40,953 nt of DNA. It comes from Actinomycetales bacterium (GTDB lineage Bacteria > Actinomycetota > Actinomycetes > S36-B12 > UBA5976). This document shows, piece by piece, positions 16,149 to 24,616 of the stretch (positions are counted from its first letter, which is position 1; each line of letters begins with the position of its first letter). The notes under the pieces are model-generated. The model did not search any database. It saw only the letters and a program-made list of their open reading frames with translations, and was not told the origin of the DNA. Both the position numbers and the translations under genes were made by a program. The stretch spans positions 1 through 40,953 of the forward strand of contig JAGWWW010000013.1 in the NCBI GenBank assembly GCA_018970205.1, read 5' to 3'.

Positions 16149-16691
16149 TCAGGCGGGGTCGGAGTCGACAAAAAGCGAGTCCCCGGCCGGGGATTGGGCC
16201 GGAAGTTGGGCATCCGGCGCGGCGTCGACGCGCAGGTCGTCGTACGACCGCCTGCCGGACAGCCGCTCGCGACCCTCCGCAACTGTTGAGCCGATGCGCT
16301 GGAGGACCACTTCGAGTTTCGCGAGTTGGGTGTCGACGTAGTCGTCGGCGCGCGCGCGGACCGCTGCAGCGTCGGATTCAGCCTGATCGCGCAGCGCCTG
16401 CGCCTCAGCCACTGCGCGCTGGTAAACCGCGTGCTCCGCGACGAGTTCGGCTTGCTTGGCATTCGCGAGTTCCACGAGTTCACGCGCGTGGTCCGTGGCT
16501 CGCGCGATCAACGCCTCGCGCTGGTTGAGCACATCAGTTGCGCGCGCGATGTCCGCAGGGACGGCCTCGATCGCGGCGTCGATGACCTCCAGTGCCTGGC
16601 CGCGGTGGATGAGGCAGGACGCCGACAGCGGCACGGCTTTGGCGCGGGCGACCTCGTCTCGCAACTGCTCGAGCCGGGACACGATCTCCAT
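16149..16691 (-). CDS. DivIVA/SepIVA-like coiled-coil cell-division protein
   Basis: A 180-residue, mostly helical protein with heptad-rich sequence across about residues 1-145 and a Pro/Asp-rich C-terminal tail. It resembles the mycobacterial septation protein SepIVA (Rv2927c), which also lies next to a DUF177 gene, rnc and mutM; that synteny is the main support. SepIVA-type proteins act at the division site and interact with envelope-growth machinery. Its ATG overlaps the coaD stop by one base (TGATG), and GGAGGTG inside the end of coaD serves as ribosome site. Confidence 0.75.
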   Translation of the reverse strand: MEIVSRLEQLRDEVARAKAVPLSASCLIHRGQALEVIDAAIEAVPADIARATDVLNQREALIARATDHARELVELANAKQAELVAEHAVYQRAVAEAQALRDQAESDAAAVRARADDYVDTQLAKLEVVLQRIGSTVAEGRERLSGRRSYDDLRVDAAPDAQLPAQSPAGDSLFVDSDPA

Positions 16692-17179
16692 CAGGCACCT
16701 CCGGTGGTGGCGAACTTTGCCCGCAACGCGTCGCTGACTGCATCCGGCACCAAGCCGGACACATCGCCGCCGTAGCGAGCGACTTCCTTGACGATGGACG
16801 ACGAGAGGAATGAGTACTTGGGGTTAGTGGAGACGAACGCGGTCTCCACCTCCGCGAGGCGGAAGTTCAACTGCGCCATCTGCAGTTCGTAGTCGAAGTC
16901 CGAGACGGCGCGCAGGCCCTTGATGACGTGCTTGACGCCGTGCGCGCGGCACCATTCCACCAGTAGGCCCTCGAACACGTCGACCGTGACGTTGGGCAAG
17001 TGAGCGACGCTCGCGGTGAGCAGCGCCACGCGCTCATCGAGGCTGAACAGCGACTGCTTCGTGCGGTTGACCAGCACCGCGATGGTGACCTGGTCCGCCA
17101 TGTCGCTCGCGCGAGTGAAGACATCGACGTGGCCGTTGGTCACGGGGTCGAAGGAGCCGGGGCAGACTGCTGAGCGCAT
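16691..17179 (-). CDS. coaD: Phosphopantetheine adenylyltransferase
   Basis: A 162-residue nucleotidyltransferase that joins ATP and 4'-phosphopantetheine to give dephospho-CoA, the penultimate step of coenzyme A synthesis. The T-x-G-H nucleotide motif is TNGH (14-17) inside PGSFDPVTNGHVD. The KGLRAVSDFDYELQMAQLN substrate segment and the FLSSSIVKEVA end are intact. The ATG at 17179 has GGGAGG four bases upstream; the longer frame to 17263 is not family-like. It sits 56 bases after rsmD, the usual neighbour. Confidence 0.96.
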   Translation of the reverse strand: MRSAVCPGSFDPVTNGHVDVFTRASDMADQVTIAVLVNRTKQSLFSLDERVALLTASVAHLPNVTVDVFEGLLVEWCRAHGVKHVIKGLRAVSDFDYELQMAQLNFRLAEVETAFVSTNPKYSFLSSSIVKEVARYGGDVSGLVPDAVSDALRAKFATTGGA

Positions 17180-17235
17180 GGCGCCTCCCTTGCCTTCGAG
17201 TGAGTCTGATGCGGGCGCGGCCAAACGGCGCGCTA

Positions 17236-17826
17236 CTAGGTCGTCGATGTGTGACCGTAGCAAACCGCATGATGTACGACGGTGTCACCGTAGGTCCGTG
17301 CAGGCAGGCTTGTGAACCCCTCCGGCCACGGGAAACCCGCAGCAGCGCCGCGGGGTTTGGCCCGCTCAACGACCACGTGGCAGCCGTCGGCGAGCGCCCC
17401 GTTGCCGGCCAGCGATGCAATCGCGGAGACCACCTCGGACTCGGGGGTGTCGTAGGGCGGGTCGGCGAGCACCACGTCCCAGCCGTGTCCGGCGCGCGCA
17501 GCCGTTTGCGCCCACGCCTGCACTGACGCTGCCGCGACCGCGCACTGCACCAGGCCAGTGGTCGCGATGTTCGCGGCGATGACGCGCGCGGCGGCTGCGG
17601 ACCGCTCCACGAGCAGCACCCTCGACGCCCCGCGGGACGCGGCCTCAAGACCGAGGGCGCCGGAGCCTGCGTACAGGTCGAGCACGGCAAGGTCCTCAAA
17701 CCCGCCGAGCGCGTGCTCCAGCATTGAGAACAGGGATTCCTTGACCCGGTCTGCCGTCGGCCGGGTGCCGGATCCCGGCACCGCGAGAGCCCGGCCGCGG
17801 GCGGTGCCGGCGATGATGCGGGTCAC
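17236..17826 (-). CDS. rsmD: 16S rRNA (guanine(966)-N2)-methyltransferase
   Basis: A 196-residue SAM-dependent methyltransferase. It opens with the family pattern RIIAGTARGR and RPTADRVKESLFSML, followed by the SAM-binding LDLYAGSGALG (49-59) and the catalytic ADPPY (121-125). It modifies guanine 966 of 16S rRNA during small-subunit assembly. Its start overlaps the recG stop by four bases (17823-17826), so translation is coupled. Confidence 0.94.
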   Translation of the reverse strand: MTRIIAGTARGRALAVPGSGTRPTADRVKESLFSMLEHALGGFEDLAVLDLYAGSGALGLEAASRGASRVLLVERSAAAARVIAANIATTGLVQCAVAAASVQAWAQTAARAGHGWDVVLADPPYDTPESEVVSAIASLAGNGALADGCHVVVERAKPRGAAAGFPWPEGFTSLPARTYGDTVVHHAVCYGHTSTT

Positions 17827-19988
17827 GACTTCTCCAGGAACTCGGCCCGGTCCGATGACAGAGCAGCGATGGCAGCGCGCAGCCCCGGGGTGTCCGCGAA
17901 CTCGGGGTCTGCGTCAACAACGGCTTGGGCGTGCTCGCGCGCCGCGGTGACGATGTCTTGGTCCTGCAGCACCTGCAACAGCCGCAGGCTGCTCGTGCGT
18001 CCTGACTGCTCCGCACCGAGGACGTCACCCTCGCGGCGCACCGACAGGTCGTACTCCGACAGCGCGAAGCCGTCGGTGGTCGATGCGACCATCGACAGCC
18101 GCTCGCGCGCGGATGGGTCGGCGGACTCCGTCACGAGCAGACAGAGGCCGGGCAGGCCGCCGCGGCCGACCCGGCCGCGGAGTTGGTGCAGTTGCGAGAC
18201 GCCGAAGCGGTCGGAATCCATGACCGCCATGACGCTGGCACTCGGCACGTCGACGCCGACCTCAACGACGGTCGTCGCGACGAGCACGTCGATGGAGTCG
18301 GGCAGCGAGGCCTCGGCTGCGAAGCGGCGCATGACCGCGTCTTTCTCCTCCGACGGCATCCGACCGTGCAATAACCCGAGCCTGACCGATGCCAGCGGGC
18401 CGGCCTGCAACTCGGCGTGCAGGTCCACAGCGCCGTGGGACACAGCCGCATCCTCCTGCGGTGATCCGCGGTCGCCGGCCTCGCCGCCGATGCGCGGGCA
18501 CACCACATACGCCTTGCGGCCGAGGGCGACCTCCTCCACCACACGCTCCCAAACGCGGGCGAGGTGGCGCGGTTGGTCGGCGGCAGCCACCACATGCGAG
18601 GTGATCGGGGCACGGCCCGCGGGCAGTTCGGTGAGGGATGAGACGTCAAGGTCTGCGAAGACCGTCATGGCGACCGTACGCGGGATCGGCGTAGCGGTCA
18701 TGACGAGCAGATGCGGCCGGGTGCCGTCGGCTGACTTCGCAGTCAGCCGGGCACGCTGCTCCACTCCGAAACGGTGCTGCTCGTCCACCACGACCAAGCC
18801 GAGGTCTGCGAACTGCACGCTGTCTTGCAACAGCGCATGGGTGCCGACGACGATGCCGGCGGCGCCGGATGCGATCTCCAGCAGCGCCTGGCGTTTGGCC
18901 GGCTGCGCCATCGAGCCTGTGAGCAGGGTGACGGTGACCGCACCGGGCTCGCTGATGATGCCCTCGCCGGCCAGTGGTCCGAGCAGGGTGCGGATCGACG
19001 CGAAGTGCTGCTGCGCGAGGACCTCGGTAGGGGCGAGCAGCGCGCTCTGGCCGCCGGCTTCGACGACGGCGAGCATGGCCCGCACAGCGACCACGGTCTT
19101 GCCCGAGCCCACCTCTCCCTGCAAGAGACGTTGCATCGGCCAGCCGCGCGCGATGTCTGACGCGATGTCCTCTCCGGCGGCCACCTGTCCGGCGGTGAGC
19201 GGGTACGGCAGCCCGGCGTCGAACCGAGCAAGGACGCCGTGCCCGGTGGCGGCGCGCGGCTGCGCGACGCTCTGGCGGTTCTCTTGCCGCCGGCGGAGCA
19301 GTTCCGCTTGCAGCACGAACGCTTCGTCGAACTTCAATCGGTGGATGGCGTCCCGCACGTCCGCGTCGGACTGCGGCCGGTGAATGTGCCGCAAAGCCGC
19401 AGGCAGTGTGACCAGGCCGCTGGCGGCGCGGACGGAGTCCGGGACCGGGTCGGGCACCTGGCCGGCCAGCGGCAGCGCCAACTCGATGCAGGAGGAGACC
19501 CGCCACGACGGCAGCGCGGCGGTCGCCGGGTAGATGGGGATGATCTCTGAGGCGAAGGCGGCGACGGCGTCGGCGTCGATGTCGTCGCCCGCGGGGATCA
19601 GCACGTATTCGGGGTGTGAGAGTTGGCGCGTGCCGCGGAACTCGCCGACTTTGCCTGAGAACATGCCGCGACGGCCTGCGGCGAGTTGCCGCTCACGCCA
19701 GGCCTGACCGAAGAATGTGAGGGTGAGCCGGCCGGTGCCGTCGGTGACCACGACCTCGAGCATCGTGCGGCCGCGCTGCCGGGTCGGGCGGCTGCGCGAT
19801 GACAGCACCTCGGCGAACACGGTGACGGTGTCCCCCACGCGCAGGGAGGCGAGGTCGGTCAGGTCACCGCGCCGGGCGTAGCGCCTCGGGTAGTGCCGCA
19901 AAAGCTCCTCGGTGGTGGTGATGTCCAAGGCCGCCAATGCCTTCGCGGCTTTGGGCGTGACGACGGTTGCGAGAGCGGGCAGTGCCAT
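17823..19988 (-). CDS. recG: ATP-dependent DNA helicase RecG
   Basis: A 721-residue superfamily 2 helicase that remodels stalled forks and Holliday junctions. The N-terminal third carries the wedge/OB domain (about 60-140). The motor has Walker A GEVGSGKT (291-298), the DEQH box (VVDEQHRFG), LLVMTATPIPRT (motif III), and the motif V/VI region ATTVVEVGVDVP and QLRGRVGRGG. The ATG at 19988 overlaps the stop of the preceding kinase gene by one base (TGATG); a GTG immediately before it is an alternative start. It is the second gene of the nine-gene run. Confidence 0.97.
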   Translation of the reverse strand: MALPALATVVTPKAAKALAALDITTTEELLRHYPRRYARRGDLTDLASLRVGDTVTVFAEVLSSRSRPTRQRGRTMLEVVVTDGTGRLTLTFFGQAWRERQLAAGRRGMFSGKVGEFRGTRQLSHPEYVLIPAGDDIDADAVAAFASEIIPIYPATAALPSWRVSSCIELALPLAGQVPDPVPDSVRAASGLVTLPAALRHIHRPQSDADVRDAIHRLKFDEAFVLQAELLRRRQENRQSVAQPRAATGHGVLARFDAGLPYPLTAGQVAAGEDIASDIARGWPMQRLLQGEVGSGKTVVAVRAMLAVVEAGGQSALLAPTEVLAQQHFASIRTLLGPLAGEGIISEPGAVTVTLLTGSMAQPAKRQALLEIASGAAGIVVGTHALLQDSVQFADLGLVVVDEQHRFGVEQRARLTAKSADGTRPHLLVMTATPIPRTVAMTVFADLDVSSLTELPAGRAPITSHVVAAADQPRHLARVWERVVEEVALGRKAYVVCPRIGGEAGDRGSPQEDAAVSHGAVDLHAELQAGPLASVRLGLLHGRMPSEEKDAVMRRFAAEASLPDSIDVLVATTVVEVGVDVPSASVMAVMDSDRFGVSQLHQLRGRVGRGGLPGLCLLVTESADPSARERLSMVASTTDGFALSEYDLSVRREGDVLGAEQSGRTSSLRLLQVLQDQDIVTAAREHAQAVVDADPEFADTPGLRAAIAALSSDRAEFLEKS

Positions 19989-21556
19989 CACTCGACCCCG
20001 ATGGTGAGCGTCTCGCCAGCGGCGGGCGATGCGAGCACGGTCACCTCGCAGTCCGGTGCCGCCTCAGTCAGCACTGCTACAGCGTCAGCCGCGCTCACTC
20101 CGGCACGGGGGCCGAGCACGACGGTGACGACCTCCGATTGAGGCGTCAGCAGGCGGCTGCTCACGTGTGCGAGCGCGTCGAGAGCGCTGGCCGATGTGCC
20201 GGACTCCCAACCGGGCAGGGCCCAGGTGGCGGTTCCCTGCGCGCTTCCGTCGCCGCGCGGGCCGTCGGCGATGATCTGAGCGCAGCGCACCGCCGCCGAC
20301 GCCTCAGCCATGGACGCGATGTTGCCGGCGAACGTCGACTGCGCGTCGTGCACTGCGAGGGCGGCCAGCACTTGCGGGGCGTAGGCGCATGCGACGACCC
20401 CGATACGACAGTCAGCGGCGCCCTCCTGCCACCACTGCGCCGAGCGGGTGGCGGCAGTGCCATGGCACACCACCACTGCCGCCCTAGCGCCGGCCCGGGC
20501 CAGGGCATCCGCCACGGCAGCACGCAACGCCGCCGGATTCTCATGCGAGCCCACATGTGCACCGGCGCGAGCGGCGAGGTCGGCAAGCTCGCCGTCGACA
20601 CCGGTGACCACCAGCGACGCGGAATCGGCCTGCGCGGCAAGCAGGTAGCTGATGCGCAGGTTGTGCAGTTCACCGGCGCTGCGGCCGATGGCGATGGCGG
20701 CCGCAGGGTCGTCGACGTGGACGTGCACGTTCCACAGCCCGTCGCCGCCGACGACCGCGAGGCTGTCGCCGAGGTTGACCAACTGGCTCTGCAGATCCGC
20801 CACCTCGCGGGCGCCGGCACGCAGGACGTACATCACCTCGAACGCCGGCCCCGCGTAAGCGGCCTGCATGGCGGCGAGGTCGCAGGTGCGCGACAGCACC
20901 GGCGCCTGCCACTGCGGCCGCTGCTCTCCTGTCACAACTTCGGCGAGTGCGTCGAGCACGACGACGACAGCGCGGCCGCCGGCGTCGACAACGCCGGCCT
21001 CGGCGAGCTCGGCGAGGTGGTTCGGCGTATCAATCAGCGAGGCGCGTGCGGCGTCAGCGGCGGCCACACACAGGCCGGCGAGGTCCGCCCCGCGCGCCAC
21101 CGCGGCGTCAGCCGCGACGGCGGCGTCAGCGGCGACTGTAAGCATCGTCCCGTCGCGCGGGTCGGCGACCGCCTCGCGCCCTGCTTCGGCCACCGAGTGC
21201 AGCACGCGGGCCATCGCCGCCGCGTCCACCGGACGGCCGGGGTCGATGGCCGCATCGAGGATGCCCCGCAGCATCTGGCTGAGGATGACCCCTGAGTTGC
21301 CGCGGGCGCCGAAGGCGGCGGCCCGGCCCATCGCGCGGGCGATGGTGGCGAGGTCGGCATCGGCGGGGAGGTCGTCGACGGCGTCGAGACCGGCTTGGAA
21401 CGTCATGGACGAATTGGTGCCGGTGTCGGCGTCGGGGACCGGGAAGACGTTCAGGTCGTTGATCTGCTGGGCGTGCTCGGCGAGCGCCTCGGCGGCCGCA
21501 AGGGCCCACTGGCGCATCAGGGCGGGAGTGAGCACCGCCGCGGCAGCCCCGGTCAC
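19988..21556 (-). CDS. DAK2-domain kinase, fatty acid kinase FakA-like
   Basis: A 522-residue protein with an N-terminal DhaL/DAK2-type nucleotide-binding domain (NVFPVPDADTGTN at 36-48, then ARGNSGVILSQML) and a long C-terminal half resembling the DegV-like/DAK1-like part of FakA (NVHVHVDDPAAAI and following). In Firmicutes FakA phosphorylates fatty acids held by FakB; in Actinomycetota this gene regularly precedes recG, but the substrate is not established. No fakB (DegV) gene is in the window. The GTG at 21556 is chosen from a TACCGT box eight bases upstream; a later GTG (21535) or ATG (21517) remains possible. It heads the run down to mutM. Confidence 0.85.
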   Translation of the reverse strand: MTGAAAAVLTPALMRQWALAAAEALAEHAQQINDLNVFPVPDADTGTNSSMTFQAGLDAVDDLPADADLATIARAMGRAAAFGARGNSGVILSQMLRGILDAAIDPGRPVDAAAMARVLHSVAEAGREAVADPRDGTMLTVAADAAVAADAAVARGADLAGLCVAAADAARASLIDTPNHLAELAEAGVVDAGGRAVVVVLDALAEVVTGEQRPQWQAPVLSRTCDLAAMQAAYAGPAFEVMYVLRAGAREVADLQSQLVNLGDSLAVVGGDGLWNVHVHVDDPAAAIAIGRSAGELHNLRISYLLAAQADSASLVVTGVDGELADLAARAGAHVGSHENPAALRAAVADALARAGARAAVVVCHGTAATRSAQWWQEGAADCRIGVVACAYAPQVLAALAVHDAQSTFAGNIASMAEASAAVRCAQIIADGPRGDGSAQGTATWALPGWESGTSASALDALAHVSSRLLTPQSEVVTVVLGPRAGVSAADAVAVLTEAAPDCEVTVLASPAAGETLTIGVE

Positions 21557-21570
21557 AGCGGCCAACGGTA
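21557..21570 (-). promoter_or_regulatory. Leaderless promoter of the FakA-like/recG operon (-10 box TACCGT)
   Basis: TACCGT on the minus strand (21565-21570) is followed by eight bases and GTG at 21556. No ribosome site is present. This spacing equals that of valS. Confidence 0.45.
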
Positions 21571-21637
21571 GTCGCAGCGCCGCGCTGCGGCGGGCGTCGC
21601 AGCGGTACCCGCGCGTGCCGGGTCCCCCGCTGCCGGG

Positions 21638-21766
21638 TACTCTTCGCAGGTTGCGGGGCTTGCCCCGTCGCCCTGTTGGCGCGACGGATCTTGGCCCGGG
21701 CGGCATGCGATACGCACTGGCGCCGCAACTCGGAATCGATGTTCGTCGAGAAGAAGGAGCACGGCT
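21638..21766 (+). promoter_or_regulatory. rpmB promoter candidate and GC-rich structured leader
   Basis: A TACTCT box (21638-21643) could be the -10 element. The leader of about 115 bases can fold in alternative ways: CGGGG/CCCCG with a CTTG loop (21654-21667), GTCGC/GCGAC (21667-21671 with 21681-21685), or long-range GTTGCGG (21650-21656) with CCGCAAC (21723-21729). The first and last exclude each other. It ends in AAGGAG, eight bases before rpmB. Confidence 0.35.
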
Positions 21767-21955
21767 GTGGCTGCTCACTGTGACGTCTGCGGCAAGGGCC
21801 CGATCTACGGCCACTCCATCTCGCACTCGCACGTGCGGACCAAGCGCCGCTGGGTGCCGAACATCCAGCGCGTGCGTGCCATCGTGCAGGGCACGCCGAA
21901 GCGGGTCAACGCGTGCACCTCGTGCATCAAGGCTGGCAAGGTGACTCGCGCCTGA
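21767..21955 (+). CDS. rpmB: 50S ribosomal protein L28 (zinc-binding form)
   Basis: A 62-residue L28 with CDVCG near the start and CTSC near the end (the C+ zinc-binding form), the conserved [16 protein letters not shown] segment, and a basic tail. L28 belongs to the large ribosomal subunit. The start is a GTG at 21767 with AAGGAG eight bases upstream. It is divergent from the FakA-like gene and convergent with thiD. Confidence 0.97.
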   Translation: MAAHCDVCGKGPIYGHSISHSHVRTKRRWVPNIQRVRAIVQGTPKRVNACTSCIKAGKVTRA

Positions 21956-21991
21956 GACGGCGACTGCAGGCAACGCGCCTGCGCTGCTGGC

Positions 21992-22819
21992 CTAGTGCCA
22001 GCGCCAACCGTGATCGACCGGGCCGATGCCCGAGCCGAGCGGGTACCCCCGGGCAATCGCCCCCGTGATGTAGTCCTTCGCGAGATTCACCGCTGCGGGC
22101 ACGTCCATGCCCTGCGCCAACCCCGACGCAACTGCGCTCGCGAGAGTGCAGCCCGTTCCGTGTGTGTGCACGGTCTCCGACCGCGGCGCCGTGTAGGCGC
22201 GGTGTTCGAGGCCGTTGCTCAGGATGTCAGTGGCCTCGCCGGCGGCGCCGGGGTCCGCACAATGCCCGCCCTTGACCAGCGCCCACTGCGCACCTGCAGC
22301 CACGAGCGCATCTGCGGCGGCGCGCTGCGCACTCGAGGTCTCGATGATGACCGACTCTCCTGCGAGGACGCCGAGCAACAGTTCCGCTTCCGGCGTGTTC
22401 GGAGTCACCACTGTGGCCAGCGGGAGGATGTCGCGGGCCAGCGCGGAGAGCGCGTCCGCGGCCAGCAGCGGGTCGCCGTGCTTGCTCGCACACACGGGGT
22501 CGATGACGATGGGGACCCGGCCGTGCAGCGGTTCTAGGAGCGCGCGCACGCACTCTACGAGGTCGGCCGTGCCCAGCATGCCGACTTTCACCGCGTCGGC
22601 GCCGATGTCGTCGAGGACGCTTCGAAACTGCGCGACGACCGCGGCGGTCGGCAGCGGCCACACCCCTTGCACGCCAAGGGAGTTCTGGGCGGTGACGGCT
22701 GTGACGACTGTGGTCGCGTGCGCACCGAGCGCCATCGCGGTTTTCAGGTCGGCCTGAATGCCGGCGCCGCCACCGGAGTCACTTCCGGCGATGACCAAAA
22801 CAACGGGCGGGCGGGTCAC
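21992..22819 (-). CDS. thiD: Hydroxymethylpyrimidine / phosphomethylpyrimidine kinase
   Basis: A 275-residue ribokinase-fold enzyme that phosphorylates HMP and HMP-P for thiamine synthesis. It begins with [21 protein letters not shown], typical of ThiD, continues with [15 protein letters not shown] and KVGMLG, and has the anion-hole/catalytic segment [18 protein letters not shown] (catalytic Cys) near the C-terminus. The GTG at 22819 is preceded by a TACGCT box, so the message is probably leaderless, which leaves no room for a TPP riboswitch. It is followed by the convergent rpmB. Confidence 0.95.
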   Translation of the reverse strand: MTRPPVVLVIAGSDSGGGAGIQADLKTAMALGAHATTVVTAVTAQNSLGVQGVWPLPTAAVVAQFRSVLDDIGADAVKVGMLGTADLVECVRALLEPLHGRVPIVIDPVCASKHGDPLLAADALSALARDILPLATVVTPNTPEAELLLGVLAGESVIIETSSAQRAAADALVAAGAQWALVKGGHCADPGAAGEATDILSNGLEHRAYTAPRSETVHTHGTGCTLASAVASGLAQGMDVPAAVNLAKDYITGAIARGYPLGSGIGPVDHGWRWH

Positions 22820-22831
22820 CGGGGCAGCGTA
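22820..22831 (-). promoter_or_regulatory. thiD leaderless promoter (-10 box TACGCT)
   Basis: TACGCT on the minus strand (22826-22831) is followed by six bases and the GTG start of thiD. No Shine-Dalgarno is visible. The 148-base thiL-thiD gap otherwise shows nothing I recognise. Confidence 0.45.
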
Positions 22832-22967
22832 CGGCGGGCGAATCCGCGGTGCTCATCTGAAATGCCCGGACGGCACGCTGACTGCCGCAGCGAACTCACC
22901 TGGCCGGGCCCTGTGCGACGGGCCTCACTGGCCACGACGCGGCAGAAACCGCGCGGGTTGTGCCTGT

Positions 22968-23945
22968 TCAGCGGAAGTGCTCGTACCCCAGCGTGCCCAC
23001 CCACGGCCTGCCGCAGACCAGAACGTGCGGGTGCTGACCGGAACCGCGGGGTTCGCTAGCGGTGCCGATCGGCGTGAAGCCAGCGGGCAGAGCCACCCCT
23101 GCGGGGAATGCCGCAAGCACGAGGTGGTCCTCGCCGCCGGTCAGCCGCCAGGTGGCGGCATCACGGTCGAGCAGTGCTGCGGCGGCAGCGATGTCGGCGT
23201 CAGCGGGCAGCCGGCCCGGGTCGATGTCCACGACCAGCCCGCTCGCAGCCGCAAGATGCCCGAGGTCTGCTAAGAGGCCGTCGCTGGTGTCGATCATCGC
23301 TGTAGCCCCGGCGGCCGCGGCAGCGGCGGCAGCGGCGTAGTCCGGTTGCGGCCGGACATGGGCGGTGACGAGACCGATCGCGACGTCATCACTTCGGCCT
23401 TCCATGAGCGCAGCCAGGCCTGCGGCGGCGCGGCCGGGGCTGCCTGCGATGGCTATGACGTCACCCGCCTGCGCGCCTGCACGGGTGACCGCGTCGGTCG
23501 AGCGCAGGTGGCCGACCGCGGTCGCTGCTGCGACGACTCCCCAGCCCGAGCTGGTGTCGCCGCCGACGAGCACCGCGCCGGCGCGTACGCACTCGGCGAT
23601 GACACCGTCGATGAACGCCTCGACCCACGACACAGCGGTGTCAGCAGGTGCGGTAAGGGAGACCAGCAGCGCTGTGGGAGTCGCCGCCATGACGGCGATG
23701 TCAGCGAAGTTGCGGGCTGCGAGCTTGGCGCCGACATCCGCGCCGCTGGACCACTGGTCACGGAAGTGGACTCCCTCGACCACCGCGTCGGTGCACACCA
23801 CGGTCGCGGCGCCTGATGCGAGCACGGCTGCGTCGTCACCGACACCGACCAGCACGCGGGGGTCGTGCGGCCACTGCGCCGCGATGCGCGCTGCAACCCG
23901 CTCGATGACACCGTGCTCGCCGATGTCAGCGATGGTCGGCAGCAT
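22968..23945 (-). CDS. thiL: Thiamine-monophosphate kinase
   Basis: A 325-residue PurM-like enzyme that converts thiamine monophosphate to the active pyrophosphate. Visible are VGVGDDAAVL (metal/ATP-binding aspartates), VEGVHFRDQW, the AARNFADIAVMAATPTALLVSL stretch, VLVGGDTS, IDTSDGLLADLGHLA and TGGEDHLVLAAFP near the end. All match ThiL. The ATG at 23945 has AGAGGA about ten bases upstream. It is divergent from the DUF3515 gene and lies just ahead of thiD on the same strand. Confidence 0.95.
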   Translation of the reverse strand: MLPTIADIGEHGVIERVAARIAAQWPHDPRVLVGVGDDAAVLASGAATVVCTDAVVEGVHFRDQWSSGADVGAKLAARNFADIAVMAATPTALLVSLTAPADTAVSWVEAFIDGVIAECVRAGAVLVGGDTSSGWGVVAAATAVGHLRSTDAVTRAGAQAGDVIAIAGSPGRAAAGLAALMEGRSDDVAIGLVTAHVRPQPDYAAAAAAAAAGATAMIDTSDGLLADLGHLAAASGLVVDIDPGRLPADADIAAAAALLDRDAATWRLTGGEDHLVLAAFPAGVALPAGFTPIGTASEPRGSGQHPHVLVCGRPWVGTLGYEHFR

Positions 23946-24124
23946 GTCGTGCGCATCCTCTCCGCTGACGGGAACACTCAGGCATTACCCTCGTGCAGCG
24001 TATGCCACACATCAACGGCCCTCAGGTTGACGCCGCCCCCTGCACAGACCGCGTCGAGCGCATTCCCCTATCTGTGCGGGCCACGGCTCTGCTCGCAGAA
24101 TCTGCACGACGGCGAGGCGCTCGT

Positions 24125-24583
24125 ATGCAAGTGCGCAGGGCTAGCGCTGCGGCCCTGATGCTCACCGGTCTTGTCTGCGCGTGCGGGGATGCGGCGGTCT
24201 CAGTGACGCCTCCGACGCCGTCAGATGCTTCCGTCACGGACACATGCTCCGCGTTGAAGGACGCGCTTCCGGCGCGGCTTCAGGGACTGCACACGAGCAA
24301 GACCATGCCGGAGTCCGACCTCACCGCGGCGTGGACCGACGCGGCGGGCAATGTGGTGACACTACGGTGCGGCGTGGAGTCCTTCGACACCGCGACTAGC
24401 GAAATCTTCAGCGTCAATGACATCGACTGGTCGCCGGTGGAGCGCGAGCGCGGGACTTCGTTCGTGACTGTCGGTCGCGCGGTCACAGTGCAGGTGGATG
24501 TGCCGATCGCGCTACGGCCAGAAGCGTCGTATCTGGTGCCGCTGGCGGATGCGATCGCCTCGGCGGTCCCGTTGGCGAACTAG
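24125..24583 (+). CDS. DUF3515 family lipoprotein
   Basis: A 152-residue exported protein. It has a basic N-terminus, a hydrophobic signal segment and a lipobox-like LVCAC (Cys at about residue 19), so it is probably anchored to the outer face of the membrane. The mature part matches the actinobacterial DUF3515 pattern: TCSALKDALPARLQG, AAWTDAAGNVVTLRCGV, VNDIDWSPVERERGTSFVTVGRA and VDVPIALRP. Its function is unknown. In mycobacteria it also sits beside thiL and ddl. The ATG at 24125 is chosen because the signal peptide begins there. No clear promoter was found in 23946-24124. Confidence 0.85.
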   Translation: MQVRRASAAALMLTGLVCACGDAAVSVTPPTPSDASVTDTCSALKDALPARLQGLHTSKTMPESDLTAAWTDAAGNVVTLRCGVESFDTATSEIFSVNDIDWSPVERERGTSFVTVGRAVTVQVDVPIALRPEASYLVPLADAIASAVPLAN

Positions 24584-24616
24584 TCGAGCAGCAGGTTCTG
24601 TCAGCGCTGGTGGCGC

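Noticed and set aside
22820-22967. TPP riboswitch before thiD or thiL
   Set aside because: The thiD box leaves no leader, and no conserved TPP core is visible in the gap.
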